A stretch of DNA of 64,000 nucleotides from an uncultured Alphaproteobacteria bacterium (GCA_958295695.1 OY282363.1:2298225-2362224); one strand, 5' to 3'; shown: positions 42,889-52,567, numbered from the stretch's first letter. Program-made: numbers and translations. Notes: generated by a model not told the origin, from the sequence alone.

Positions 42889-45135
42889 TCAGGCGGCGGG
42901 CCGGGCCGGGGGACGCGAGGCGTCGTATCCCTCGAACGGTTCGGGATCGAGAAACCGGCGGACGACGTTGCGCATCAGGCGCGCGACGTTGTTGTCGAAG
43001 CCGTTGACCGGCAGCGCGCCGGCGAACGCGATCGAGCCCGTCGAGAACACGGCCCCGCCGCCGTCGATCTCGAAGAACGTCATGTCGGCCCGCGCGAGCG
43101 GGTGGTCGCCGTCCGCGACGGGCTGGTTCGACGTCAGCTCCTCGAGCGCGACCAGCATGCCCGCGCCGTGGTCCTCGGAGCGGGCCACGACGAGGGCGTG
43201 GCGCGGCGTGCCGAGCGCGACGTCGGCCCGGTCCAATTCGAGGCCAGCCGCGCCGCCGCCCACGAGTCCGAAATCGCCGACGATCTCGTCGTCGATCCCC
43301 TCGAAGATGAAGGCGGCGCGCGGGTCGCGGCTCGCCTCGGTCCGCCGGTAGAAGCTCGAACGGTCGAAGCCCTGGGCGGTGAAGCCGACCCCGGCGAGCG
43401 CCTGCGGCGTGCGCCCGCAGCGCCGCCACAGGCCCCCGTATTCGCCCGTGAAGCTCATCCAGGACTCGCCGGCCTCGGAGACCCAGGATCGCGTGCCGCC
43501 CTCGGTCTTGCGGCATTCGATCGCGCCCGGCGAACCGGGGCGGTACGCGATGCGCCAGTAGAAGCCGTTGGCGCCCGTGTAGATCATGCGCCCGCCGCGG
43601 CCGAGATAGGACCGGAGGGCGTCGAGCATCCCGGCGGTGTGGTACTCCGGGTGGGTTCCGGTGACGACCGCGGCGTAGCCGTCGAGCGCGGCCGCGCCCT
43701 CGGCGTGGAGCTCCTCGTCGGTCACAACGTCGTAGGCGAACCCCTCGTGCTCCAGCCACGCCGTGATGTGGGTGTCGGCGACGAGGCCCCAGACGCGGCC
43801 GCGCGGCCTCATGTTCAGGATCGGACGCAGGCGCGAGGAGAGGCTGACGCCGCTGCCGTCGGAATGCCGGTCGTAGGTCGAGAGGCCGTATTCCGGATGG
43901 GCCCGCAGGAAGCAATCGGACGGCGTCATGACGGTCGCGCGGAACCGTTTCATCTCGACCGCGTCGTCGCGGAAGTGGCGGCCGGAGTTGGCGTAGGCCA
44001 TGTAGGTGGCCGTCGGCATCAGGAAGCAGAGGCCGGCCCGCCGTTCGCCCCGGGGCGGAACGACGGCGAAGGGCGCGAACTCCTCGGCGTCCCCGGCGGT
44101 GAGATGGAGCGCGTAGATCGCGCTCCGCGCCCCTTCCGGCGCGGTCCAGGCGTGGCTCGGCTCCCATCCGGCGTCGTAGACGTCGTCGTCGTGGAAATGG
44201 ATCGCGCCGTAGTCCCCGGGGGCGTGGCGCCAGCACATCTCGCGCCCGGACCAGCGGGCGCCGCGCACGCCGCGCTGCGGCAGGTGCGCGAGCGCGCCGT
44301 GGCGGCCGTTGCCGGAGACGTCGGTGACGGTGTCTCCGGGGATGTCTTGCGCGAAGTCCCAGGCCGCGACGATGGTGTCGCGCACCGCGTCCGCCCCGGG
44401 GTCGGCCTCGGCCAGCGCGACCTCCGCGGCGTCCAGGGCGCGCGACGCGACGCGCGGCGCCTCGAGGCGGCCGTTGAAGCAGCCGGCGTGGCGCCCTCCG
44501 CCGTCGTCGCGGCGCCAGGCCGCCATCAGGAGCGGCCCCTCGCAGGCCGCGGGATCGAGCGGGAGGTCGGCCGTGCGCTCGACGCGACGGCCGCCCGCGA
44601 GCGGCTCCTGGATCAGCGTCACGGTCCCGTTCGCCGCATCGACGCAGGCGGCGAGGCGGTACCAGGCCCGCGCCGCCATCGGCGCGCCCGCGGTGATCCA
44701 GACGCTGGCCGCGCCGTCGCCCGCCACCAGGCCGGCGGCGCCGTCGTCGCCCACCACCAGGCTGACGCCGGTGTGCGCGCTCTCCGACCATGTGCCGACG
44801 ATCCCCTGGCGGCCCTTCCCGGGCGTCGTGGGCATCGCCAGCGCCTGCAGGGTGAAGCCCCGGCCGAAGCGCCATGCGGGAGACGCCGGAACCACGGCGT
44901 GCGAACCGGCGTGGATGGCCCGCGCCGCGCCCGGATGGCGGCCGTCGAGCGGCGAGGCCACCGCCTCGGCCTGGAACGGCGCGCCCCTCGGGTCGTCGTC
45001 GGCGCAGATCAGGCGGACCAGCCGGGCCTCGTAGGCGTCCGGTCCGTCGCAGCTCACGTGGAACCGGATCGTCTCGCCCGGCCTGACGGAAAGCCTGTCC
45101 GAATAGGCGTTGAGCGGGCGGTCGCCTATCGCCAC
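42889..45135 (-). CDS. N,N-dimethylformamidase-like large subunit, copy 3
   Basis: 748 residues, homologous along its length to the two copies at 20-25 kb (HFHDDDVYDAGWE; SFTGEYGGLWRR; DNNVARLMRNV). Putative iron ligands Tyr381 (YMAYAN), Tyr421 (TYDRHSDGSG) and Glu497 (HPEYHT) keep the same spacing. It is more divergent in the N-terminal half. The GTG at 45135 overlaps the end of the M19 dipeptidase gene by 10 nt, tying this copy to a dipeptidase instead of a small subunit. Possible joint action on a formyl- or acyl-amide and the resulting amino acid conjugate is inference. Confidence 0.83.
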   Translation of the reverse strand: MAIGDRPLNAYSDRLSVRPGETIRFHVSCDGPDAYEARLVRLICADDDPRGAPFQAEAVASPLDGRHPGAARAIHAGSHAVVPASPAWRFGRGFTLQALAMPTTPGKGRQGIVGTWSESAHTGVSLVVGDDGAAGLVAGDGAASVWITAGAPMAARAWYRLAACVDAANGTVTLIQEPLAGGRRVERTADLPLDPAACEGPLLMAAWRRDDGGGRHAGCFNGRLEAPRVASRALDAAEVALAEADPGADAVRDTIVAAWDFAQDIPGDTVTDVSGNGRHGALAHLPQRGVRGARWSGREMCWRHAPGDYGAIHFHDDDVYDAGWEPSHAWTAPEGARSAIYALHLTAGDAEEFAPFAVVPPRGERRAGLCFLMPTATYMAYANSGRHFRDDAVEMKRFRATVMTPSDCFLRAHPEYGLSTYDRHSDGSGVSLSSRLRPILNMRPRGRVWGLVADTHITAWLEHEGFAYDVVTDEELHAEGAAALDGYAAVVTGTHPEYHTAGMLDALRSYLGRGGRMIYTGANGFYWRIAYRPGSPGAIECRKTEGGTRSWVSEAGESWMSFTGEYGGLWRRCGRTPQALAGVGFTAQGFDRSSFYRRTEASRDPRAAFIFEGIDDEIVGDFGLVGGGAAGLELDRADVALGTPRHALVVARSEDHGAGMLVALEELTSNQPVADGDHPLARADMTFFEIDGGGAVFSTGSIAFAGALPVNGFDNNVARLMRNVVRRFLDPEPFEGYDASRPPARPAA

Positions 45136-46121
45136 ACGGCCTCCGCCACGCGCATGAAATTGCCGCCCATAATCCCGGCGACCTCCGCCGCGCCGTACCG
45201 GCGGCGGAAGAGCTCCTCGGCCAGTTCGAAGATCTGGCGCGGATGGGCGCAGCCGACATGCGGAACGTCGTACTGGCGCCGGGGCCAGTAGTCCGGATTC
45301 AGGTCCTTCAGGTCGGCGCCGCCCCCGTCGTCGTTCTCGAAGGCCCAGTCGAGCCCGACGCCGACATGCTCCGGTCCGATCAGGTCGGCGTAGTAATCGA
45401 CGTGGTCGGCCATGGCCGCCGTGCTCGTGTCGTTGTCGCCCAGGAAGATGCCGATGCCGACGACGCCGACGACGCCGCCGGTCGCCGCGCAGGCCCGGGC
45501 CTGGTCGTCCCGGATGTTGCGCTCGTGGTCCTTCAGCGCGCGGGCGTTCGAATGGGAGAAGACGCAGGGCGCGGCCGAGGCTTCCATGGCCTCCATGGTG
45601 GTCCTGTGGCCCGTGTGCGAGCAGTCGACGACCATGCCCAGCCGGTTCATCTCGGCGACGACCTCGCGGCCGAAGGCGGTCAGCCCGGTGTCCTCGTCGT
45701 GGCAGCCGCCGCCCGCCAGGTTGTTCCGGTTGTAGGCGAACAGCATCTGGCGCACGCCGAGGCCGTGGTAGAGCTCCACCATGTCGAGGGAGCCGTCGAG
45801 CGCGTTCATGCCCTCGAGGTCGAAGGTCACGGCGAGGTCGCCGGCCTTCTTGGCCTCGCGCACCTCGTCGACGGACGCGACCAGCCGGTAGCCCTCGGCC
45901 GCCACGATCCATCGGCGGAAGGCGGCGAGCGACTTGATGGCGTCGCGCCAGTCCATGACGTCGTAGCCGACGTCGATGCTGAGGTAGTCGACGCCCGCGT
46001 CCTTCCAGGTCCGCAGCCGGCTCAGATCGACGCCCGGGTCGGGGCCGAAACCCGCGTGGTCGTCCCAGATGACACGGTCCCGAAACAGCGCCTCCGCCGC
46101 GGCGCGCGGATCGTCCGGCAT
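45126..46121 (-). CDS. membrane dipeptidase (M19) family protein, second copy
   Basis: 331 residues. The bridging-glutamate region DLEGMNALDGS, the histidine regions DCSHTGHRT and FSHSNARAL, and a closing IMGGNFMRV are typical of M19. The first HxD motif is changed to DDHAGF, so the Asp ligand is absent. These proteins hydrolyse dipeptides or related amides with one or two zinc ions. No signal peptide or lipid anchor is seen, so it is cytoplasmic despite the family name. It is translated together with the DMFase-like gene and diverges from the aldehyde dehydrogenase. Confidence 0.87.
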   Translation of the reverse strand: MPDDPRAAAEALFRDRVIWDDHAGFGPDPGVDLSRLRTWKDAGVDYLSIDVGYDVMDWRDAIKSLAAFRRWIVAAEGYRLVASVDEVREAKKAGDLAVTFDLEGMNALDGSLDMVELYHGLGVRQMLFAYNRNNLAGGGCHDEDTGLTAFGREVVAEMNRLGMVVDCSHTGHRTTMEAMEASAAPCVFSHSNARALKDHERNIRDDQARACAATGGVVGVVGIGIFLGDNDTSTAAMADHVDYYADLIGPEHVGVGLDWAFENDDGGGADLKDLNPDYWPRRQYDVPHVGCAHPRQIFELAEELFRRRYGAAEVAGIMGGNFMRVAEAVWR

Positions 46122-46153
46122 CGCCCCTCCTCCCGTCTCCGGCCGATGTTAGA

Positions 46154-46190
46154 CCGGATCGCCGGCGGATTGCATCCGCCGGCGATCCGG
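46154..46190. repeat. perfect 17-bp inverted repeat in a divergent promoter region
   Basis: Arms 46154-46170 and 46174-46190 are exact complements around a TGC centre (arm begins CCGGATCGCC). The site lies 33 bases before the M19 start and 95 before the aldehyde dehydrogenase start. A terminator makes little sense between divergent genes; an operator or a leader hairpin is more likely. Confidence 0.75.
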
Positions 46191-46284
46191 AGCGGACCGG
46201 TACGCCCGGGCCGGGCCTTCCGCCCGGCCGCGATCCGCTCTAAAACCGGAACCGGCGACCGTTCGCGCCTCGGGAGGGACGACC

Positions 46285-47793
46285 ATGGGCATGCTGGAGA
46301 CGTTCAAGGAGCTTTCGGGCCAAATCTACCTGGACGGGGGCCTGCGCAGGAGCGCGGCGACCGACGGGTTCGACGCGATCGACCCGGCGACCGAGGAGGT
46401 CAACGGCGAGCTGGCCTTCGCCGGGGCCGAGGAGGTCGACGAGGCCGTGGCCGCCGCAAGGCGCGCCCAGAGGGAATGGAGCCGGATGAACGGCCTGAAG
46501 CGCTCGGAGGAGCTGCACGAGGTCGCGCGCCGGTTCCGCGAGCTGTCGCCCCGGCTGGCCGAGGCGCTCACCCGCGAGATGGGCAAGCCCCACAAGGAGT
46601 CCGCCGACGAGGTGGAATGGACCGCCACGGCCTTCGACTACTACGCCGAGGTGTCGCGCCACGAGGCGGGCCGCGTCGTCGGGCCGGTCGTGGACGGCGA
46701 CTTCCACGTCGTCACCAAGCATCCGCTGGGCGTGGTCGGCGTCATCCTGCCCTTCAACTTCCCCTACGTGCTGTTCGGCTGGGAGGCGGGCGCCGCCCTG
46801 GGCACCGGCAACGCCGTGATCCTGAAGCCGTCGGAGCTCACCAGCTTCTCCTCGCTCCTCATGATGGACTGCTTCGACCACCTGCCCAGGGGCCTCGTGC
46901 AGTGCGTCACCGGCGCGGCCGAGGCCGGCAAGGCGCTGGTCGGCCACGACGGCGTCGACGGCGTCGCCTTCACCGGCTCGATCGGCGCCGGCCAGGCCGT
47001 GGCGGGGGCCTGCGCGCGGACCTTCAAGCGCTGCCTCGTCGAGGCCAGCGGCAACGATCCGTTCCTGGTCATGCCGTCGGCCGACATGGCGATGGCGACG
47101 CGGGGCGCGGTGTTCGGCGCCTACCTCAACTGCGGCCAGGTCTGCGCCGCGGCGGAGCGGTTCTACATCCACGACGAGGTCCACGACGCCTTCGTCGAGG
47201 AGGCCGCGCGGCTGACCCGCCAACTGCGCATCGGCAACGGGCTGGGGAAGGTCGACATGGGGCCGCTCGCGGCCCAGCGCGAGCGGGACCGCTACGAAGG
47301 CATGCTGGCGCGCGCCATCGACGAGGGCGCGGAGGCGGTCGTCGGCGGCGGGCGCCCGGAAGGCTTCAACCGGGGCTACTTCTGCGACGCGACGGTCCTG
47401 ACCGGATGCACGCCCGACATGGAGATCATGAACAACGAGAGCTTCGGCCCGGTCATGCCGATCTGCCGCGTGAAGAGCTTCGACGAGGCGCTGGAGCACG
47501 CCAACAATTCCCGCTACGGCCTGGGCTCGTTCGTGTTCACCAACGACCTCGCCGAGACCATGCGGGCGATCAACGAGCTGGAGGCGGGCATGACCTGGAT
47601 CAACGCCACGGCGCTGCTCGACAACGACGCCGGCCCCTTCGGCGGGCGCAAGATGTCGGGCGCCGGCCGCCAGCTCGGCTCGGAGGGCCTCGACCAGTTC
47701 CGCCACACCAAGATGTCGATGATCGACCACGAGAACAAGCCGGCCGACTTCTGGTGGTTCCCCTACAAGGACGCGGAAGCCTGGCCGGGCTGA
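46285..47793 (+). CDS. NAD(P)-dependent aldehyde dehydrogenase
   Basis: 502 residues. PFNFPYVLFGWEAGAAL, the glutamate motif EASGNDP (instead of the usual ELGGxxP) and the nucleophile Cys287 in NCGQVC place it in the ALDH superfamily, near the succinate-semialdehyde/betaine aldehyde type. ESFGPVMPI and GGRKMSGAG are also typical. It oxidises an aldehyde to the acid; the aldehyde is unknown. It starts a plus-strand run with an isochorismatase-type hydrolase and two DUF1989 genes. Confidence 0.92.
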   Translation: MGMLETFKELSGQIYLDGGLRRSAATDGFDAIDPATEEVNGELAFAGAEEVDEAVAAARRAQREWSRMNGLKRSEELHEVARRFRELSPRLAEALTREMGKPHKESADEVEWTATAFDYYAEVSRHEAGRVVGPVVDGDFHVVTKHPLGVVGVILPFNFPYVLFGWEAGAALGTGNAVILKPSELTSFSSLLMMDCFDHLPRGLVQCVTGAAEAGKALVGHDGVDGVAFTGSIGAGQAVAGACARTFKRCLVEASGNDPFLVMPSADMAMATRGAVFGAYLNCGQVCAAAERFYIHDEVHDAFVEEAARLTRQLRIGNGLGKVDMGPLAAQRERDRYEGMLARAIDEGAEAVVGGGRPEGFNRGYFCDATVLTGCTPDMEIMNNESFGPVMPICRVKSFDEALEHANNSRYGLGSFVFTNDLAETMRAINELEAGMTWINATALLDNDAGPFGGRKMSGAGRQLGSEGLDQFRHTKMSMIDHENKPADFWWFPYKDAEAWPG

Positions 47794-47972
47794 CGGCCGG
47801 GGCGGAGGCGGGGCCGCAAGCCGCGACCGCGTTCTCGCCAAGGTCGAGTCGGAACGACACACAGCCGGAGCGGTAAAATCCGTCTCCGCCCTGGCGAATC
47901 GGGCACGATCCCTGTCCGGTCGGGTCCAACGCCGCGACCGGCCATTACGGAACCCGAAACCGGGGAGGCCCC

Positions 47973-48668
47973 ATGTCCCGCGCCCGCTTCGCCGACGACG
48001 GAAAGGGCGGCCTGAGCCGCCACGTGCCGATCCGCGCCGCGCGCCACGCGGCGCTGCTCGTGGTCGACGTCCAGAACTACACCTGCGTCCCCGGCGACGG
48101 CGAATGGGCCCATGTCGATCCCGCCAACATCCCGGAGGACCTGGCCTACCACTTCGACCGGCTGGAGACCGTCACGCTGCCGGCCATCGCCCGCCTGCAG
48201 CGGGCCTGCCGCGCCGCCGGCGCGGAGGTGCTCTACACCGTCGTCGAGGCGCTGACCCGCGACATGCGCGACCTGGGCCTCGACTACAGGATCTCCGGCA
48301 TCGGCGTGCCGAAGGGATCGCCCTGGGCCGCGATTCCCGACGCGGTCGCCCCGCTCGACGACGAGATCGTCATCCCCAAGACCTCGTCGAGCGTCTTCAT
48401 GTCCACCAACATCGACTACGTCCTGCGAGCGCTCGAGGTGGAGCAACTCATCGTCTGCGGCCTGCTGACCGACCAGTGCGTGGAGTCGGCCGTGCGCGAC
48501 GCCTGCGACCTGGGCTACCTCGTCACCGTGCCGCAAGACGCCTGCGCGACGATGAGCCGGGAGCGGCACGACCGGTCGCTCGCGATGTACGGCGGCTATT
48601 GCCGCGTCGTGGAGAGCGGCCAAGCGGTCGCCGAGCTCGCCGCGCTCGGCCCCCGGGCCGGGGCGTAG
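47973..48668 (+). CDS. isochorismatase-fold cysteine hydrolase (amidohydrolase)
   Basis: 231 residues. The catalytic triad is complete: Asp32 in VVDVQN, Lys136 in IPKTSSSVF and Cys169 in LTDQCVES. Family members hydrolyse small amides and ureides such as ureidoacrylate, N-carbamoylsarcosine or nicotinamide. Context with DUF1989 genes points to a carbamoyl or ureido substrate, but the exact one is unknown. It lies 180 nt after the aldehyde dehydrogenase and 60 nt before the DUF1989 pair. Confidence 0.9.
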   Translation: MSRARFADDGKGGLSRHVPIRAARHAALLVVDVQNYTCVPGDGEWAHVDPANIPEDLAYHFDRLETVTLPAIARLQRACRAAGAEVLYTVVEALTRDMRDLGLDYRISGIGVPKGSPWAAIPDAVAPLDDEIVIPKTSSSVFMSTNIDYVLRALEVEQLIVCGLLTDQCVESAVRDACDLGYLVTVPQDACATMSRERHDRSLAMYGGYCRVVESGQAVAELAALGPRAGA

Positions 48669-48727
48669 CGCCCCTTTTCAACCCCCGTCGGGGGGCCTAT
48701 CGTCCGGTCAGCCGTGGAGGACGGATC

Positions 48728-49333
48728 ATGGACACGACCATCGTTCCGGCGTCCGAGGGCCGTTCGGTCCGCGTGGCCAGGGGCCAGTCGATCGTCGTGC
48801 GCACGCCCAAGGGCGGCCAGGCGGCCGACTTCTTCGCCTTCAACGCCGGGAATGTCGGCGAGTGGCTGTCGCCGCCGCACACCTGGGTCGCCACCTTCTC
48901 GCTCAAGCCGCGCCCCGGCGACACCTTCCTGTCGCGCTTCCGCCGGCCGATGCTGACGATGACCGGGGACACCGCCGGCGGCGTCCACGACATGCTGCTC
49001 GCCGCCTGCGACCAGTTCCGCTACGAGTTCTTCGGCCACAAGGGGCCGCACGCAAGCTGCTCGGACAACCTGCAGACCGCCATGCGGCGGGAAGGCCACG
49101 AGGTCTCCGTCATCCCGCAGCCGATCAACTTCTTCACCAACATCCCCATCGACGAGCGGGGCGGCCTTTCGGGACCGAGGAACACCGTGCCGCCGGGGGC
49201 CCAGGTGACCATGGAGGCGCTGATCGACCTGATCTGCGTCGTGTCCTCCTGTCCCTTCGACATGAAGGCGCAAGGCTGGGAGATCAACGCCGGCGACCGG
49301 GTCACGGAGATCGAGGTCGAGGTCGGCCGATGA
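48728..49333 (+). CDS. DUF1989 protein, urea/guanidine carboxylase-associated type, first of a pair
   Basis: 201 residues. GQAADFFAFN, TGDTAGGVHDMLLAACD and NFFTNIPID are typical DUF1989 blocks with candidate metal/catalytic Cys and His. Pairs of such proteins next to urea-carboxylase homologues form carboxyguanidine deiminase (CgdAB). GGAGG before the ATG marks the start. The partner gene follows with an ATGA overlap. No carboxylase is present here, so a related amidino or carboxylated-amine substrate must be assumed. Confidence 0.82.
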   Translation: MDTTIVPASEGRSVRVARGQSIVVRTPKGGQAADFFAFNAGNVGEWLSPPHTWVATFSLKPRPGDTFLSRFRRPMLTMTGDTAGGVHDMLLAACDQFRYEFFGHKGPHASCSDNLQTAMRREGHEVSVIPQPINFFTNIPIDERGGLSGPRNTVPPGAQVTMEALIDLICVVSSCPFDMKAQGWEINAGDRVTEIEVEVGR

Positions 49334-49953
49334 CCGCCCTCCGCGACGAAACGGTCGGCGCGGGCGAGCCCTGGTCGGGCGTGATCGAGACGGGCCAGCA
49401 TCTGCGGATCACGGACCTCGAAGGCCGCCAGGGCGTCGACTTCCTGTGCTACAACGCCGACAACCCGCTCGAGCGCTACCATGCGCCCAACACGCTCAAG
49501 GCCGCGGGCACGCTGCGCCTGACCGCCGGGCACGGGCTGTATTCGGACGAGGCGCGGCCGATCTTCACGCTGGTGGCCGACACGGCCGGCGGCTACAACG
49601 ACACGATCGGAGGCTGTTGCGGCGCCCACAGCAACGAGATGCTCTACGGCGTCGCCGACTGTCCGGGCTGCCGCGAGAACTTCCTCGAGGCGCTGGGCGG
49701 GCACGGCCTCGGGCGCCGCGACATCGTTCCCAACGTCAACTTCTTCTGCAACGTGCCGGTCGCGGACGGCGGCAAGCTCGCCGAGCGGACCTTCGCGCCC
49801 GTGCCGGGCGGCGGAACGCGGCCCGGCGACCATGTCGAACTGCGCGCCGAGATGCGCGCGCTCGCGGTCGTCTCGAACTGCCCGCAGGTGAACAACCCGT
49901 GCAACGACGGCAAGCCGACGCCGATCCGCGTGGAAGTCCTTCCGGGAGGTTGA
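49330..49953 (+). CDS. DUF1989 protein, second of a pair
   Basis: 207 residues. GRQGVDFLCYNADN, VADTAGGYNDTIGGCCGAHSNE and VPNVNFFCNVPV are homologous to the first member and richer in cysteine (CCGAH, CPGC). The C-terminal SNCPQVNNPCNDGKPTP is typical of the larger subunit type. The ATG overlaps the preceding TGA. The two probably form a heteromer like CgdAB. Confidence 0.82.
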   Translation: MTALRDETVGAGEPWSGVIETGQHLRITDLEGRQGVDFLCYNADNPLERYHAPNTLKAAGTLRLTAGHGLYSDEARPIFTLVADTAGGYNDTIGGCCGAHSNEMLYGVADCPGCRENFLEALGGHGLGRRDIVPNVNFFCNVPVADGGKLAERTFAPVPGGGTRPGDHVELRAEMRALAVVSNCPQVNNPCNDGKPTPIRVEVLPGG

Positions 49954-49984
49954 CTTGCCGGCCGGCCGCGTTCCGGCCCGCCGG

Positions 49985-50179
49985 TCAGGACGCTTCTTCC
50001 TCGACCGGCGGTTCGACGCCGAACCAGGCCATGATGTCGACGCCCAGAAGCAGCAGCGCGGTGGCCAACGCCATGACCAGCACACCCGCGAGAAGCGCCC
50101 GCTCGGTCTTCATCAGGCCCGCGTCGTCGCGGGACAGCGCAAACAGGGCGCGCGTGGCGAGCCTCGTGATGGCGATCAT
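49985..50179 (-). CDS. small single-pass membrane protein, possibly Flp-pilin-like
   Basis: 64 residues: a basic N-terminus, then LMKTERALLAGVL, and one hydrophobic helix (about residues 28-52) followed by an acidic tail. The layout recalls Flp/Fap pilins, whose mature part begins near a Glu before one helix, but no pilus gene is near. A good ribosome-binding site (GAGGGAG) six bases before the ATG supports it as a real gene. Function unknown. Confidence 0.6.
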   Translation of the reverse strand: MIAITRLATRALFALSRDDAGLMKTERALLAGVLVMALATALLLLGVDIMAWFGVEPPVEEEAS

Positions 50180-50325
50180 GGCGAACTCCCTCGAGCCGGC
50201 GTGCGGGGCGGCGGCGCGCCGCCGGCCGGCATGATACCGCCTGAAGCGCCGAAGGGAAGGGCCGCGCCGGTCTTCCCATCCGGGGGCCGTCGCGCGGCGC
50301 GTCTTTCGGGCCCGGGGACGCGGCG

Positions 50326-51039
50326 ATGACGCGCACCGTCCTCGTGACCGGCGGGAACCGCGGCATCGGCTTCGAGATCTGCCGCCGCCTCGCCGCGCTC
50401 GACCGCAAGGTCGTGCTGGCCGCGCGCCGGCGGGACCTCGGCGAGAAGGCGGCGGACCGCCTGCGCGACGAGGGCCGCGACGTCACGGCGGTCGCGCTCG
50501 ACGTGGCGGACGGATCGTCCATCGCCCGCTGCGCCGAGGCGCTCGCCGGCGACGGGGTCGCCGTCGATATCCTCGTCAACAACGCCGGCGTCTTCGTCGG
50601 CGGGCCGTTGCTCTCGGGGCCGGATCCGATGCCGGAATCCCTGGCCGTCAACCTGATGGGTCCGCTCGGGACCGCCCGCGCCTTCATGCCGGCGATGATC
50701 GCGCGAGGCTGGGGCCGCGTCGTCAACGTCTCCTCCGCATGGGGCTCCTTCGCCGAGGGTCTCGAAGGCGCGGCGGCCTACGCCGTCACCAAGGCCGCGC
50801 TCAACGCGCTCACCGTGCATCTCGCGCGCGAGGCGGGCCCCGCCGTCCTGGTCAACGCCATGTGCCCCGGCTGGGTGCGGACGAGAATGGGGTTCGACAG
50901 CGCGCCGTGGGACCCGAGCGGCGGCCTGCCGGAGACGACCGCCGCGCGGGGCGCCGACACGGCCGTCTATCTGGCCACCCTGCCCGACGGCGGCCCGACC
51001 GGCGGCTTCTTCCGCGACCGCGCGCCGCTGGCCTGGTAG
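50326..51039 (+). CDS. short-chain dehydrogenase/reductase
   Basis: 237 residues. TGGNRGIG at residues 8-15, NNAGVFVGG, the catalytic Ser in NVSSAWGS, YAVTK and CPGWVRT make a complete classical SDR. RR after the second strand suggests NADP. The substrate is unknown. The C-terminus (GGFFRDRAPLAW) resembles carbonyl reductase-like SDRs. It is convergent with the dioxygenase gene, the stops 8 bases apart. Confidence 0.88.
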   Translation: MTRTVLVTGGNRGIGFEICRRLAALDRKVVLAARRRDLGEKAADRLRDEGRDVTAVALDVADGSSIARCAEALAGDGVAVDILVNNAGVFVGGPLLSGPDPMPESLAVNLMGPLGTARAFMPAMIARGWGRVVNVSSAWGSFAEGLEGAAAYAVTKAALNALTVHLAREAGPAVLVNAMCPGWVRTRMGFDSAPWDPSGGLPETTAARGADTAVYLATLPDGGPTGGFFRDRAPLAW

Positions 51040-51046
51040 GAACGGC

Positions 51047-51958
51047 TCAGCTCAGGACGCCGCGCAGCGGAGGAAAACGGTCGCCCGTGGGAATGGCGCC
51101 GTGCGCGAGGCCGGGATCGAGGCCGCCCGGCGCATCCACGGGACCCGGACGCGCATCGTAGCGCGCGCCGTCCCCGATCATGTTGAACGATGTCGCGCGG
51201 CGCCGGGTCGGCAGGGTGTTGGCCGGACCCGCGTGAAGCGTGCGCTGGGTGAAGGCCAGCACGTCGCCCGGGCCGACCTCCCAGTAGATCGTGCGGAAGC
51301 GCCGGTCGAGCTCCTCGCGGGAAGGCATCGGCGCATGGTCCTCCATCCAGGCGCCGTACTCCTCGCCGCGGACGAAGGTGGACGCCATGTAGACCGGGTC
51401 GCTCTTCAGGTGCGAGGCCTGCTTGAACTTCAGCGTGGTCTCCGCCGGCATGCGGTCGTACGCCAGGAAGAGCGCGATGGCGTTCCCGCCCATAATCCGG
51501 TGATAGGAGGCGTCCTCGTGCCAGGGCGTGGGCTTGTCGGTCGCGCCGGCGTCCTTGACGAACGTGTTGGTGTAGTGGAGCGCGACGGCGTTCGAGCGCA
51601 TGAGCGCCATGGCGAGATCGGCGATCCGGCTCTCGAACAGCACCTCCTCGAGGGCCGGACAGCGCCGCCAGAGATCGAACTCGTAGTAGAAGACGGCCGG
51701 ATTGCCGGCGGTGCGGACGAAGCGCGCGTTCCCGCTCGGGTTGGCGACCGCCTCGTCGACCTCGTCCCGCAGCCGGCCGATGACGGCCTCGTCGATCGCA
51801 TGGCGCAGGCAGATCGCGCCGTCCGCCTCGAACCTGCCGACGGCGGCTTCGGGCAGCTCCGCCGCCTCCGCCAGATCCCAGGACGGCGGCATGGGGCCGT
51901 CCTCGGCGCCAGGCGGCGCGACCTCGTAGGAATCGTCGGTCGAGTGGACTTGCGCCAT
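51047..51958 (-). CDS. phytanoyl-CoA dioxygenase (PhyH) family Fe(II)/2-oxoglutarate oxygenase
   Basis: 303 residues. The iron facial triad appears as His and Asp in PWHEDASYH, and a late His in TLHAGPANT. The Arg cluster in TRRRATSF is the 2-oxoglutarate anchor. Similar bacterial enzymes hydroxylate ectoine, lipids or phosphonates; nothing here settles the substrate. A frame open back to 52081 is rejected because it enters the tRNA-Phe gene; the ATG at 51958 gives a normal N-terminus. Confidence 0.87.
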   Translation of the reverse strand: MAQVHSTDDSYEVAPPGAEDGPMPPSWDLAEAAELPEAAVGRFEADGAICLRHAIDEAVIGRLRDEVDEAVANPSGNARFVRTAGNPAVFYYEFDLWRRCPALEEVLFESRIADLAMALMRSNAVALHYTNTFVKDAGATDKPTPWHEDASYHRIMGGNAIALFLAYDRMPAETTLKFKQASHLKSDPVYMASTFVRGEEYGAWMEDHAPMPSREELDRRFRTIYWEVGPGDVLAFTQRTLHAGPANTLPTRRRATSFNMIGDGARYDARPGPVDAPGGLDPGLAHGAIPTGDRFPPLRGVLS

Positions 51959-52048
51959 CGCGATGCCTCGGAAACGGGGCGCGGACGAAACTTTGGCATG
52001 GATACGGCCGCCGCCAAGGCGCCGCGCGGGGTCGCGATACGGCGGGAG

Positions 52049-52479
<431 letters not shown>

Positions 52480-52567
52480 CGGCTCGGTCGGTCCCGCGAT
52501 GTTCCGGCGGCAACCCTAGATCGGATCGCCGTCGGGTGGAACCGGCGACGCCTCGCCGGGCCGCCGT

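Noticed and set aside
46154-46190. Transcription terminator
   Set aside because: It lies between two divergent genes, so neither transcript would end there.
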